A DNA stretch of 25,373 nt from JACCTH01 sp036556085 (GTDB lineage: Bacteria; Actinomycetota; Acidimicrobiia; Spongiisociales; ZC4RG35): positions 1-25,373 of the forward strand of contig DATBKE010000176.1 in the NCBI GenBank assembly GCA_036556085.1. Direction: 5' to 3'. Below are positions 15,836-22,378 of the stretch, piece after piece; the first letter of the stretch is position 1; each line of letters opens with the position of its first letter. The notes under the pieces are model-generated. The model ran no database searches, had not been told where the DNA came from, and was given only the letters and a program-made list of their open reading frames with translations. The position numbers and the translations under genes were made by a program.

Positions 15836-16282
15836 TTAGAGAACCTCTACCGACCCACCAGCTGCCTCGATCTTGGCTCTGGCCGCCTCCGAGAAGGCAT
15901 CCGCCTTGACGGTGAGGGCACGGTCGATGTCACCCAGAGCGAGGACTTTCACCCGCCCGTGATGCTTGACCAGGCCTTTGTGGCGCAGCTCCTCGGGGGT
16001 GATCACCGACCCGGCCGGGAACCGGTTGAGCGTCGAGAGGTTGACGACTGCATAGGGGTCCTTGTTCGGGTTTCGGAACCCCTTGAGTTTGGGGATCCGC
16101 ATCGACATCGGGGTCTGGCCACCCTCGAACCCGGGGCGGAGCGTGTTGCGAGCCTTGAGACCCTTGGTTCCCCGACCGGCGGTCTTGTGGCCCTTGCCCC
16201 CCGTGCCGCGCCCGACCCGCTTCCGGTTCTTGCGTGATCCGGGAGCCGGCGAAAGATCATGGAGTTGAAATTGGTCGCTCAT
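15836..16282 (-). CDS. rplO: 50S ribosomal protein L15
   Basis: 148 residues. Seen: LHDLSPAPGSRKNRKRVGRG then GTGGKGHKTAGRGTKG, the glycine-rich basic arm that threads into 23S rRNA; FEGGQTPMSMRIPKLKGF; and the globular C-terminal part with KVLALGDIDRALTVKADAFS and AAGGSVEVL. The ATG at 16282 overlaps the rpmD stop as ATGA, which decides the start over upstream in-frame codons. Confidence 0.98.
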   Translation of the reverse strand: MSDQFQLHDLSPAPGSRKNRKRVGRGTGGKGHKTAGRGTKGLKARNTLRPGFEGGQTPMSMRIPKLKGFRNPNKDPYAVVNLSTLNRFPAGSVITPEELRHKGLVKHHGRVKVLALGDIDRALTVKADAFSEAARAKIEAAGGSVEVL

Positions 16283-16467
16283 TTGGTCTCGATTACCTCT
16301 ACAAGATGCCTGACTTTGTGAATCATTCCCCGGGTGGCGGCATTGTCGGGAAGCTCGTTGCTGGAATTGAGCTTGCCGAGGCCCAGCCCCTTGACGGTTT
16401 TCACCGTCCCTGGCTTCTCGCCGATGAGCGAGCGTCGGAGGGTGACCTTGACGGTGCCCGTAGCCAT
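16279..16467 (-). CDS. rpmD: 50S ribosomal protein L30
   Basis: 62 residues, the short bacterial L30. Seen: VKVTLRRSLIGEKPGTVKTVKGLGLGKL and the C-terminal GMIHKVRHLVEVIE. The ATG at 16467 shares one base with the rpsE stop (TGATG), and the stop overlaps rplO as ATGA. Confidence 0.97.
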   Translation of the reverse strand: MATGTVKVTLRRSLIGEKPGTVKTVKGLGLGKLNSSNELPDNAATRGMIHKVRHLVEVIETK

Positions 16468-17006
16468 CAGCTGTCGACCGCACGCATGGCTTCGGTGCTT
16501 CGGTAGGCGGCCAGTAGGCCGGGAGGAATCACATCCTCGGGCTTGCGGCCCCGCATCTGCGCGACTTGCTCGGGTCGACGCTGGCCGGTGAGCGCCTTCA
16601 TGGCGGCTTGGGCCACGTTGATGTGGGTCGGCGAACCGATCGATTTGGCCAGGGCGTCCTTGATCCCTGCAGCCTCGAGAATTTGGCGCACGGCGCCCCC
16701 GGCGATGACTCCAGTTCCAGGAGCGGCCGGCTTGATCAGCACCCGCGAGGCTCCGTGGACGCCGAGCGCTTCGTGAACGATGGTGCTCCCCGCCATCGGA
16801 ATCGTGACCATGGCTTTGCGAGCGGATTCCATGCCCTTCTGGATGGCGGTAGGAACCTCCCGGGCTTTGCCGTAGCCGACGCCGACTTTGCCGTTCCCGT
16901 CGCCGACGACGACCAGGGCGCTAAAGCTGAATCGCTTGGCGCCTTTGGTCACCTTGGCGACCCGATTGATGTTGATTACTCGCTCTTCGAACTGAGACTC
17001 TGCCAC
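16467..17006 (-). CDS. rpsE: 30S ribosomal protein S5
   Basis: 179 residues, a decoding-fidelity protein on the back of the small subunit. Seen: FEERVININRVAKVTKGAKR and FSFSALVVVGDGNGKVGVGYGKAREVPTA (dsRBD-like half), IPHE-equivalent STIVHEALGVHGASRVLIKPAAPGTGVIAG, and the SPTHINVAQAAMKAL end. The start is GTG at 17006 because an AAGGAG lies 6 nt upstream and the protein begins AESQFEERV; in-frame codons further upstream lie inside rplR. Confidence 0.97.
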   Translation of the reverse strand: MAESQFEERVININRVAKVTKGAKRFSFSALVVVGDGNGKVGVGYGKAREVPTAIQKGMESARKAMVTIPMAGSTIVHEALGVHGASRVLIKPAAPGTGVIAGGAVRQILEAAGIKDALAKSIGSPTHINVAQAAMKALTGQRRPEQVAQMRGRKPEDVIPPGLLAAYRSTEAMRAVDS

Positions 17007-17012
17007 TGGACG

Positions 17013-17018
17013 CTCCTT
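17013..17018 (-). promoter_or_regulatory. Ribosome binding site of rpsE, overlapping the rplR stop
   Basis: AAGGAG, 6 nt before the GTG of rpsE, shares bases with the TAA stop of rplR. It is one of the few strong Shine-Dalgarno sites in this array and fixes the rpsE start. Confidence 0.8.
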
Positions 17019-17370
17019 AGAAATCGAGACCCGACTCGCGGGCGGCATCGGCCAGTGCCTTGAGCCGGCCGTGATAGGCAAATCCCCCGCGGTCGAAAAC
17101 GACCGTATCGACACCGGCGGCCTTGGCCCGCGAGGCGATCAACTTTCCCACCTCGCTGGCGGTGTCGACAGAGAGCTTTCGGTCGCGGAGATCGGCCTCC
17201 TGGGAGGAGGCGGCTGCCACGGTCCGCCCACTCTGGTCATCGATGACCTGGGCGTAGATGTAGCGATTGCTGCGATAGACGGCCAGGCGGGGGCGGCTGG
17301 CATCGCCGAAAACGCCCTTGCGGACACGGGCATGACGCCGGCGGCGTTGATCGATGCGGCTCCCCCTCAT
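17017..17370 (-). CDS. rplR: 50S ribosomal protein L18
   Basis: 117 residues, a 5S rRNA binder in the central protuberance. Seen: RRRRHARVRKGVFGDASRPRLAVYRSNRYIYAQVIDD, the basic N-terminus and first strands, and the C-terminal VVFDRGGFAYHGRLKALADAARESGLDF, the family ending. The ATG at 17370 overlaps the rplF stop as ATGA. Confidence 0.98.
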   Translation of the reverse strand: MRGSRIDQRRRRHARVRKGVFGDASRPRLAVYRSNRYIYAQVIDDQSGRTVAAASSQEADLRDRKLSVDTASEVGKLIASRAKAAGVDTVVFDRGGFAYHGRLKALADAARESGLDF

Positions 17371-17906
17371 CGCTTGCCTGCCTTGCCCGCCTTGCGCCGA
17401 ACCTGCTCGTTGCTGTAGCGGATGCCCTTGCCCTTGTAAGGCTCGGGCGGGCGCAATTTGCGGATGTCGGCCGCCACCTGTCCGACAACTTCCTTGTCGA
17501 ATCCGGTGATGATCACTTTGGTGGGCTCCGGGACTTCGAAAGTCACTCCCGGGGGGGCAGCGAAGCTGACGGGGTGGCTGAAGCCAAGCTGCAATTCGAG
17601 GTTCTGACCCTTCTGAATGGCCCGATAACCGACACCGACGATCGTGAGCTCGGAACGGAAACCCTCCGAAACCCCGACCACCATGTTGTTGAGCAGGGCG
17701 CGCGACAAGCCATGGAGGGCGCGACTCTGGCGCTCATCATCGTGGCGGGACACCACCAGCTCCCCGTTCTCCTGGGTGATGCTGACCCGATCCGAAAAGA
17801 TCCGTTCGAGCGTCCCTTTTGAGCCTTTGACCGAGACGCGCGGGCCGGAGACCTTTACTTCCACCCCACTCGGGATCGGAATCGGCTTCTTACCAACCCG
17901 GCTCAT
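17367..17906 (-). CDS. rplF: 50S ribosomal protein L6
   Basis: 179 residues, two similar L6 domains. Seen: MSRVGKKPIPIPSGVEVKV at the start, GSKGTLERIFSDRVSI, LLNNMVVGVSEGF, VGVGYRAIQKGQNLELQLGFSHPV, and the C-terminal VGQVAADIRKLRPPEPYKGKGIRY, which lies close to the sarcin-ricin loop. The ATG at 17906 is one base after the rpsH stop. Confidence 0.98.
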   Translation of the reverse strand: MSRVGKKPIPIPSGVEVKVSGPRVSVKGSKGTLERIFSDRVSITQENGELVVSRHDDERQSRALHGLSRALLNNMVVGVSEGFRSELTIVGVGYRAIQKGQNLELQLGFSHPVSFAAPPGVTFEVPEPTKVIITGFDKEVVGQVAADIRKLRPPEPYKGKGIRYSNEQVRRKAGKAGKR

Positions 17907-17907
17907 C

Positions 17908-18303
17908 TCACCAAACCTCACACAAGATCTCGCCACCGAGGCGCCGACGGCGGGCTTCACGATCGGCCAAGAGGCCCTGGGAGGTCGACACGACCGCCAC
18001 CCCGAGGCCCCCCTGGACCCGCGGGATCTCGGTCGCCTGGCGATAGACCCGGTGCCCGGGCCGAGATACCCGGCGGAGACCGGCGATCACCGGCGAACGG
18101 CGCGGTCCATAACGAAGAAAGAGAATCAGGTTCTGGTGGACGCCTTCGCCCGACGTCTCGTAGCGATCGATGTAGCCCTCGACCACGAGAATCTTGGCAA
18201 TCCCTTCTCGCAATTTCGACAAGGGCATCTCCACTTGCTCGTGCCCGACCGCGATCGAGTTGCGGATCCGGGTCAACATGTCGGCAATGGGATCGGTCAT
18301 CAT
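17908..18303 (-). CDS. rpsH: 30S ribosomal protein S8
   Basis: 131 residues from the first of two adjacent ATGs (18303 or 18300; both give the MTDPIADMLTRIRN family start, and I cannot choose firmly). S8 binds helix 21 of 16S rRNA early in assembly and in E. coli also represses the spc operon. Seen: MPLSKLREGIAKILVVEGYI, LRRVSRPGHRVYR, and the C-terminal ISTSQG-type VVSTSQGLLADREARRRRLGGEILCEVW. The gene is preceded by rpsN with a 2-nt gap. Confidence 0.96.
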   Translation of the reverse strand: MMTDPIADMLTRIRNSIAVGHEQVEMPLSKLREGIAKILVVEGYIDRYETSGEGVHQNLILFLRYGPRRSPVIAGLRRVSRPGHRVYRQATEIPRVQGGLGVAVVSTSQGLLADREARRRRLGGEILCEVW

Positions 18304-18305
18304 GA

Positions 18306-18491
18306 TTACCACGAGGCCTTTCTGATGCCGGGCAGCTCCCCACGGCTGGCGAGTTGGCGCACACAGATCCGGCACATGCCGAAATCGCGCAAGAAAGCCC
18401 GCGCTCGCCCGCAACGTTGGCAGCGGCTGTAGGCACGCACGGCGAACTTGGGCTTGCGATTCGCCTTCAGGACCAATGATTTTTTCGCCAC
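18306..18491 (-). CDS. rpsN: 30S ribosomal protein S14, type Z (zinc form)
   Basis: 61 residues, the short S14 with a complete zinc knuckle Cys24, Cys27, Cys40, Cys43 (SRCQRCGRARAF, FGMCRICVR). The C-terminus RGELPGIRKASW is typical. The start is GTG at 18491 with AGGAG 6 nt upstream. In actinobacteria this form is the housekeeping S14 in the spc operon; a zinc-free paralog often exists elsewhere in the genome but is not in this window. Confidence 0.97.
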   Translation of the reverse strand: MAKKSLVLKANRKPKFAVRAYSRCQRCGRARAFLRDFGMCRICVRQLASRGELPGIRKASW

Positions 18492-18497
18492 AAATAT

Positions 18498-18502
18498 CTC
18501 CT
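18498..18502 (-). promoter_or_regulatory. Ribosome binding site of rpsN
   Basis: AGGAG, 6 nt before the GTG start of rpsN. It overlaps the TAG stop of rplE by two bases, so rplE and rpsN are closely coupled without overlapping reading frames. Confidence 0.75.
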
Positions 18503-19064
18503 AGCGAACCGATGTCTCTTGCTTGCGAAATGGAAAGCCGAAGGCATCGAGCAGGGCCTTGGCCTGGGAGTCCTCAGAGGCCGAGGTACAGATCGTGATA
18601 TCCATCCCTTTGACCGAGCTCACCCGGTCGAACTCGATTTCGGGGAAGATGAGCTGTTCGGTCACTCCGAAGGTGTAGTTGCCGCGGCCGTCGAAAGAGC
18701 GCGGATTGAGGCCGCGGAAGTCTCGGATGCGGGGAATGGAGACCGCCAGCAGTCGATCGAAGAACTCCCACATCCGGGCGCCTCGCATCGTTACAGAGGC
18801 CCCGACGGGCATCCCCTCTCTCACCTTGAAGCCGGCGACGGATCGGCGAGAGCGATTCATGCGCGGCTTCTGGCCGGTGATGAGGGCGAGCTCATCCATG
18901 GCCGACTCGAGCTGTTTCCGGTCGGTCACGGCTTCGCCCACGCCCATGTTGACCACGATCTTCTCGAGCCGGGGAACTTGCATCACGTTCGCCAGTTGCA
19001 GCTGCTCGCGCAGAGCCGGTGCCACCTTCTCCAGGTACTCGGTCTTCAGCCGGGGAACCGTCAC
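18501..19064 (-). CDS. rplE: 50S ribosomal protein L5
   Basis: 187 residues, a 5S rRNA binder that touches the P-site tRNA. Seen: MQVPRLEKIVVNMGVGEAVTDRK near 28-50, ALITGQKPRMNRSRRSVAGFKVREGMPVGASVTMRG, and the C-terminal GRGNYTFGVTEQLIFPEIEFDRVSSVKGMDITICTSA. The start is GTG at 19064, overlapping the rplX stop as GTGA. Confidence 0.98.
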   Translation of the reverse strand: MTVPRLKTEYLEKVAPALREQLQLANVMQVPRLEKIVVNMGVGEAVTDRKQLESAMDELALITGQKPRMNRSRRSVAGFKVREGMPVGASVTMRGARMWEFFDRLLAVSIPRIRDFRGLNPRSFDGRGNYTFGVTEQLIFPEIEFDRVSSVKGMDITICTSASEDSQAKALLDAFGFPFRKQETSVR

Positions 19065-19366
19065 AGATCGCCTCCGCAGCGTTTGCAGACCCGCTGCTTG
19101 CCGTTCTCGTCGACGCGATAGCCGATACGAGTGGGCAGACCGCAGTCATCGCACACAATCATGACGTTCGAGGCGTCGATGGGCATGTCCTTGTCGATGA
19201 TTCCCGCTTGCATCGTGCGGCCTCGCGCCTTCTGGTGCTTGCGAACCGTATTGGCGCCTTCGACGATGACCTGATTCCTTCGCGGAATGACGCGGGAGAT
19301 ACGCGACTCTTTGCCGGCATCCTTGCCGGAAATGACCTTCACCTTGTCGCCTTCTCTCAATCTCAT
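19061..19366 (-). CDS. rplX: 50S ribosomal protein L24 with a four-cysteine zinc motif
   Basis: 101 residues. The KOW domain is at the N-terminus: LREGDKVKVISGKDAGKESR with a typical KHQKARGRTMQAGIIDKDMPIDASNV after it. The C-terminal part has Cys72, Cys75, Cys94 and Cys97 (VCDDCG and VCKRCG), so it probably binds zinc; many bacterial L24 proteins lack these cysteines. The ATG at 19366 is 2 nt after the rplN stop. Confidence 0.97.
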   Translation of the reverse strand: MRLREGDKVKVISGKDAGKESRISRVIPRRNQVIVEGANTVRKHQKARGRTMQAGIIDKDMPIDASNVMIVCDDCGLPTRIGYRVDENGKQRVCKRCGGDL

Positions 19367-19368
19367 AG

Positions 19369-19737
19369 TTACAAGACCTCAGGGGCCAACGAAACAATGC
19401 GCATAAAGCGCTGGTCACGCAGCTCGCGGGCCACGGGACCGAAAATGCGGGTTCCGCGCGGCTGACGGTTGTTGTCGATGATCACGCAGGCGTTGTCGTC
19501 GAAGCGGACGTAGGTGCCATCGATCCGCCGCGCCGCCTTCCGCGTGCGAACAACGACCGCCTTCACTACCTCGCCCTTCTTGACCGCACCCCCAGGAATC
19601 GCATCTTTGACCGTGGCCACAATCACGTCCCCGACTCCGGCATAGCGACGGGTGGAGCCACCGAGCACCCGTATGCAGAGCACTTCCCGAGCCCCGGTGT
19701 TGTCGGCCACTTTCAGCCGGCTTTCCTGCTGGATCAT
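19369..19737 (-). CDS. rplN: 50S ribosomal protein L14
   Basis: 122 residues, exact family length. The protein lies at the subunit interface. Seen: MIQQESRLKVADNTGAREVL, YAGVGDVIVATVKDAIPGG, GEVVKAVVVRTRK, and GTRIFGPVARELRDQRFMRIVSLAPEVL at the C-terminus. The ATG overlaps the rpsQ stop as ATGA. Confidence 0.98.
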   Translation of the reverse strand: MIQQESRLKVADNTGAREVLCIRVLGGSTRRYAGVGDVIVATVKDAIPGGAVKKGEVVKAVVVRTRKAARRIDGTYVRFDDNACVIIDNNRQPRGTRIFGPVARELRDQRFMRIVSLAPEVL

Positions 19738-19994
19738 CGGGCTCGCTCCACGATCTCGGTTACTCGCCAGCGCTTTTGCTTCGAGATCGGCCGGGTTTCC
19801 ATTATCCGAACGGTGTCGCCCTTCTTGGCATCGTTGCCCTCGTCATGAGCGTGGAACTGGGATGTTTGGCGCACGATTTTGTCGTAACGAGGGTGTTTGA
19901 ACTGGGTCGGGACCTCGACCGTGACGGTCTTGTCCCTGGAGTCGGAAATAACAACTCCCACCCGCGTCTTTCTGCGTCCCCGTTGGTCAGTCAT
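19734..19994 (-). CDS. rpsQ: 30S ribosomal protein S17
   Basis: 86 residues from the ATG at 19994, which overlaps the rpmC stop as ATGA. An in-frame ATG at 20012 would add six residues (METEPV) inside rpmC and is less likely given the overlap pattern here. Seen: RKTRVGVVISDSRDKTVTVEV and HPRYDKIVRQTSQFHAHDE, then KKGDTVRIMETRPISKQKRWRVTEIVE, all typical of the OB-fold S17. Confidence 0.96.
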   Translation of the reverse strand: MTDQRGRRKTRVGVVISDSRDKTVTVEVPTQFKHPRYDKIVRQTSQFHAHDEGNDAKKGDTVRIMETRPISKQKRWRVTEIVERAR

Positions 19995-20203
19995 GACTGG
20001 CTCTGTCTCCATTCAGCAAGTTCTTGCTCACGCAGCAGGGTGGCGATTCGGGCGATTTCGCGGCGAACCGTCCGCAGACGAGCGGTGTTCTCCAATTGAT
20101 TGGTGGCGAGCTGGAAACGAAGGTTGAAAAGCTCGGCCTTGGCTTCGGCCAGCTTGTTGGAAAGCTCTGCGTAATCGAGCTCGCGCAATTCGGCGGTTTT
20201 CAA
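19991..20203 (-). CDS. rpmC: 50S ribosomal protein L29
   Basis: 70 residues, a helical hairpin near the tunnel exit. Seen: AELRELDYAELSNKLAEAKAELFNLRFQLATNQLENTARLRTVRREIARIATLLREQE. The start is TTG at 20203, which overlaps the rplP stop as TTGA; no ATG or GTG is available before the conserved helix, so TTG is well supported. Confidence 0.96.
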   Translation of the reverse strand: MKTAELRELDYAELSNKLAEAKAELFNLRFQLATNQLENTARLRTVRREIARIATLLREQELAEWRQSQS

Positions 20204-20613
20204 AATGGGTCTCTCGTGATGACGTGGGTTTTGATCGGTAGCTTGTGCCCGGCCTTGGTCAGGGCCTCACGGGCCAGGTCCTCGGGCACCCCGGCTAGCT
20301 CGAACATGACCCTTCCGGGCTTGACCACGGCCACCCAGAACTCTGGGTTGCCCTTGCCCGAGCCCATCCGGGTCTCGGCCGGCTTCTGGGTGACGGGCTT
20401 GTCGGGAAAAATCGTGATCCAGACCTTGCCGCCACGCTTGACGGTGCGGGAGATGGTGATACGAGCCGCCTCGATCTGACGAGCCGTAATCCAGGCCGAT
20501 TCCATGGCCTGGAGGCCGAACTCGCCAAAGTTGACCGAGGTGCCGCCTTTAGCCATGCCAGTGCGGCGACCACGATGCACCTTTCGGTGCTTGGTGCGCT
20601 TGGGCATCAACAC
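20200..20613 (-). CDS. rplP: 50S ribosomal protein L16
   Basis: 137 residues, near the A-site tRNA elbow. Seen: MLMPKRTKHRKVHRGRRTG at the start, GLQAMESAWITARQIEAARI, GGKVWITIFPDKPVTQKPAETRMGSGKGNPEFWVAVVKPG. The start is GTG at 20613, giving MLMPKR; an in-frame ATG at 20607 would give MPKR. The family usually begins ML-x-PKR, so I prefer the GTG. It is 3 nt after the rpsC stop. Confidence 0.97.
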   Translation of the reverse strand: MLMPKRTKHRKVHRGRRTGMAKGGTSVNFGEFGLQAMESAWITARQIEAARITISRTVKRGGKVWITIFPDKPVTQKPAETRMGSGKGNPEFWVAVVKPGRVMFELAGVPEDLAREALTKAGHKLPIKTHVITRDPF

Positions 20614-20616
20614 GAC

Positions 20617-21675
20617 TTATTCCTCTTCCTTCTCCGATTCTGAATCTGGATCTAGATCCGCCGCCCCGCTGTCGATGGCCTCGGCGAAATCGACATCGAC
20701 ATCGACCGGGGTTTCCTCGACCGGGGTTTCCTCTGCTGAGTCTTCAACCACGGGCTCGGGCACGACTGGTTCGGTCGATTGCTCCTCGCGCGCAGCCTCG
20801 TACTCGACTTCGGCTTGTTCGGCGGTGATCCGCCGCCCGCCACCCGCTTCGATCAGGCGGCGACCGGGTTCACGCTTGCCCCCTCCGGCCTCGATGAGAC
20901 GCTTGCCCCCTCCGGCCTCGATGAGACGGGGCATTTTATCACGACCGACTGCTTGCTCGGCCCGGGCCTTGGCCGGGGCTGTGCGTCTCGCCGGGCCTCC
21001 AGTGGCCAAAGCCGCCTCGGCTGCGATCTTCTCGCGACTGGCGGCCAGACCGCCCAGGACGTCGCCTCGATAGACCCACACCTTCACTCCGATGGTGCCG
21101 CCAGTGGTGTGGGCGGTGGCGGTGCCAAAGTCGATGTCAGCTCGCAGGGTGTGAAGGGGGACTCGTCCCTCCCGGTACCACTCACGCCGGCCCATGTCTG
21201 AACCACCCAGGCGACCGTTGCACTCGACTCTCACACCCTGAGCGCCTGACTTGAGAGCGGACGCCACAGCCCGTTTCATCGCTCGCCGGAACGCCACCCG
21301 GTTCTCGAGTTGGTCCGCAACCCCCTGAGCGAGAAGCTGGGAGTCGAGATCGGGATCCTTGATCTCAGTGATGTTGAGCTTGACGGGCTTGGAGGCGATG
21401 TTCTCGAGCCCGGTTCGGAGCCGTTCGGCCTCCGAACCCTTGCGGCCGATCACAACTCCGGGGCGGGCGGTCTGAATCTCCACCACCACCCGGTCTCGGG
21501 TCCGCTCGATGTCGATGCGCGACACCGCCCCTCGCTTCAGCTCGCGGCGGAGGTAGTCGCGGATCTTCCAGTCTTCGTTGACCAGAGCGACGTAATCCTT
21601 GTCCGAGTACCACTTCGACTTCCAGTCGTTGGTGGTCCCGATCCGAAATAGGTAAGGGTGAGTTTTCTGTCCCAT
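20617..21675 (-). CDS. rpsC: 30S ribosomal protein S3 with long C-terminal extension
   Basis: 352 residues, against about 210-280 for most bacterial S3. The ordinary part ends near residue 222: MGQKTHPYLFRIG at the start, the KH domain with GVVIGRKGSEAERLRTGLE near 73-91, and VWVYRGDVLGGLAASREK near 199-215. After that comes an alanine/arginine linker, then RLIEAGGGK twice in tandem (250-258, 259-267), REPGR, and RLIEAGGGR (273-281). The end (about 285-352) is strongly acidic with EETPV repeated and a DVDVD run, closing ESEKEEE. The ATG at 21675 starts the conserved core. S3 forms part of the mRNA entry channel; the role of the tail is unknown. Confidence 0.96.
   Translation of the reverse strand: MGQKTHPYLFRIGTTNDWKSKWYSDKDYVALVNEDWKIRDYLRRELKRGAVSRIDIERTRDRVVVEIQTARPGVVIGRKGSEAERLRTGLENIASKPVKLNITEIKDPDLDSQLLAQGVADQLENRVAFRRAMKRAVASALKSGAQGVRVECNGRLGGSDMGRREWYREGRVPLHTLRADIDFGTATAHTTGGTIGVKVWVYRGDVLGGLAASREKIAAEAALATGGPARRTAPAKARAEQAVGRDKMPRLIEAGGGKRLIEAGGGKREPGRRLIEAGGGRRITAEQAEVEYEAAREEQSTEPVVPEPVVEDSAEETPVEETPVDVDVDFAEAIDSGAADLDPDSESEKEEE
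20702..20731 (-). repeat. 15-bp tandem repeat in the acidic tail of rpsC
   Basis: Two exact, adjacent copies of a 15-bp unit (20702-20716, 20717-20731; plus-strand reading TCGACCGGGGTTTCC). They encode the repeated EETPV. Just beyond, at about 20690-20705, a 6-bp GACATC-type unit repeats and encodes the alternating Val-Asp run. In-frame units keep the tail acidic. Confidence 0.9.
20833..20928 (-). repeat. 27-bp repeats in rpsC encoding RLIEAGGGK
   Basis: Two exact 27-bp tandem copies (20902-20928 and 20875-20901) encode RLIEAGGGK. A third, diverged copy (20833-20859) follows after 15 bp and encodes RLIEAGGGR. The identity of the first two at DNA level suggests a recent duplication; the third is older. 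Confidence 0.95.
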
Positions 21676-21733
21676 CAGTCTTCTTCTTCCTCGCCGTCGG
21701 AGACCACCATCGAGCATGTATGACTGGTTTGCT
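21676..21733 (-). other. rplV-rpsC gap containing a relic of the rplV 3' end
   Basis: 58 nt between the rplV stop and the rpsC ATG. Read in the right frame, this gap translates as a decayed copy of the L22 end: SHTCSMVVSDGEEED, then TGA, compared with SHITIVVSDGEEENSR in rplV itself. The relic stop overlaps the rpsC ATG by one base (TGATG), the junction type used elsewhere here. The purine-rich GAGGAAGAAG stretch may still serve as the rpsC ribosome site. Confidence 0.85.
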
Positions 21734-21769
21734 TCATCGACTGTTTTCTTCCTCGCCGTCGGAGACCAC
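21684..21769 (-). repeat. Direct repeat across the rplV-rpsC junction
   Basis: A 24-bp exact match occurs at 21684-21707 and 21746-21769, with further matches on both sides (for example AGTCATA upstream of each copy in RNA sense). The offset is 62 bp, not a multiple of three. One copy is the coding end of rplV, the other lies in the gap before rpsC. Confidence 0.95.
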
Positions 21770-22084
21770 GATCGTTATATGACTTGTCCGCTTGCGAATT
21801 CGAGTTGCCCGGCCTCGAGCTCGGGGCTGAAACCGGCGCAGGGTGGGGCCCTCGTTGGCGAAGGCCTCGGCCACTTTCAGCTCATCGGGGTCAAGAGCGA
21901 AGTTGTGCTCGGCGTTGGCGATTGCCGAGTTGAGGACCTTGCTGACGTGGGCGGCGGCACCACGCGGCGACAGGGCCAACAACGCCCGAGCGTCCTCCAC
22001 CGGAAGGCCCCGCACCTGGTCGAGGGTGCGGCGCACTTTCAACGCCGGATGGCGGATGAAGCGAGCTTCGGCTCTGACCTTCAT
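21734..22084 (-). CDS. rplV: 50S ribosomal protein L22
   Basis: 116 residues; its beta-hairpin lines the exit tunnel. Seen: VRAEARFIRHPALKVRRTLDQVRGLPVEDARALLALSPRGAA, VLNSAIANAEHN, and the hairpin RRFQPRARGRATRIRKRTSHITIVVSD. The last residues, GEEENSR, differ from the relic end GEEED found just downstream, so the C-terminus was probably replaced by a duplication. The ATG at 22084 is 10 nt after the rpsS stop, with a weak AGG as ribosome site. Confidence 0.97.
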   Translation of the reverse strand: MKVRAEARFIRHPALKVRRTLDQVRGLPVEDARALLALSPRGAAAHVSKVLNSAIANAEHNFALDPDELKVAEAFANEGPTLRRFQPRARGRATRIRKRTSHITIVVSDGEEENSR

Positions 22085-22094
22085 GAGTTGGCCT

Positions 22095-22376
22095 TCACTT
22101 CTTCACTGCTTTCTCTTTCTTGCCCGAGTGGCCGCGAAAGGTCCGGGTGGGAGCGAACTCCCCGAGCTTGTGTCCCACCATCGATTCGGTGATGAACACG
22201 GGAACGTGCTTGCGCCCATCGTGGACTGCGATCGTGTGACCGATCATGTCGGGGACGATGGTGGATCGACGACTCCAGGTTCTCACCACCCTCTTGTCGC
22301 CCTTGCGATTGAGCTCATCGACTTTGTCCATCAGATGGTCATCGACGAATGGGCCCTTGGAAAGACTCCGTGCCAT
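22095..22376 (-). CDS. rpsS: 30S ribosomal protein S19
   Basis: 93 residues, on the head of the small subunit with S13. Seen: MARSLSKGPFVDDHLMDKV, TWSRRSTIVPDMIGHTIAVHDGRKHVPVFI, and MVGHKLGEFAPTRTFRGHSG before a lysine-rich end. The ATG at 22376 is 2 nt after the rplB stop. Confidence 0.98.
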   Translation of the reverse strand: MARSLSKGPFVDDHLMDKVDELNRKGDKRVVRTWSRRSTIVPDMIGHTIAVHDGRKHVPVFITESMVGHKLGEFAPTRTFRGHSGKKEKAVKK

Positions 22377-22378
22377 TT

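Noticed and set aside
17644..18432. 262-codon open frame on the plus strand
   Set aside because: It lies opposite rplF, rpsH and rpsN, which are certain, and has no recognisable domain. High GC creates many such antisense frames here.
20833..20928. Tandem repeats taken as a possible CRISPR or mobile-element trace
   Set aside because: Units are 27 bp, in frame, without spacers, and inside the rpsC coding frame.
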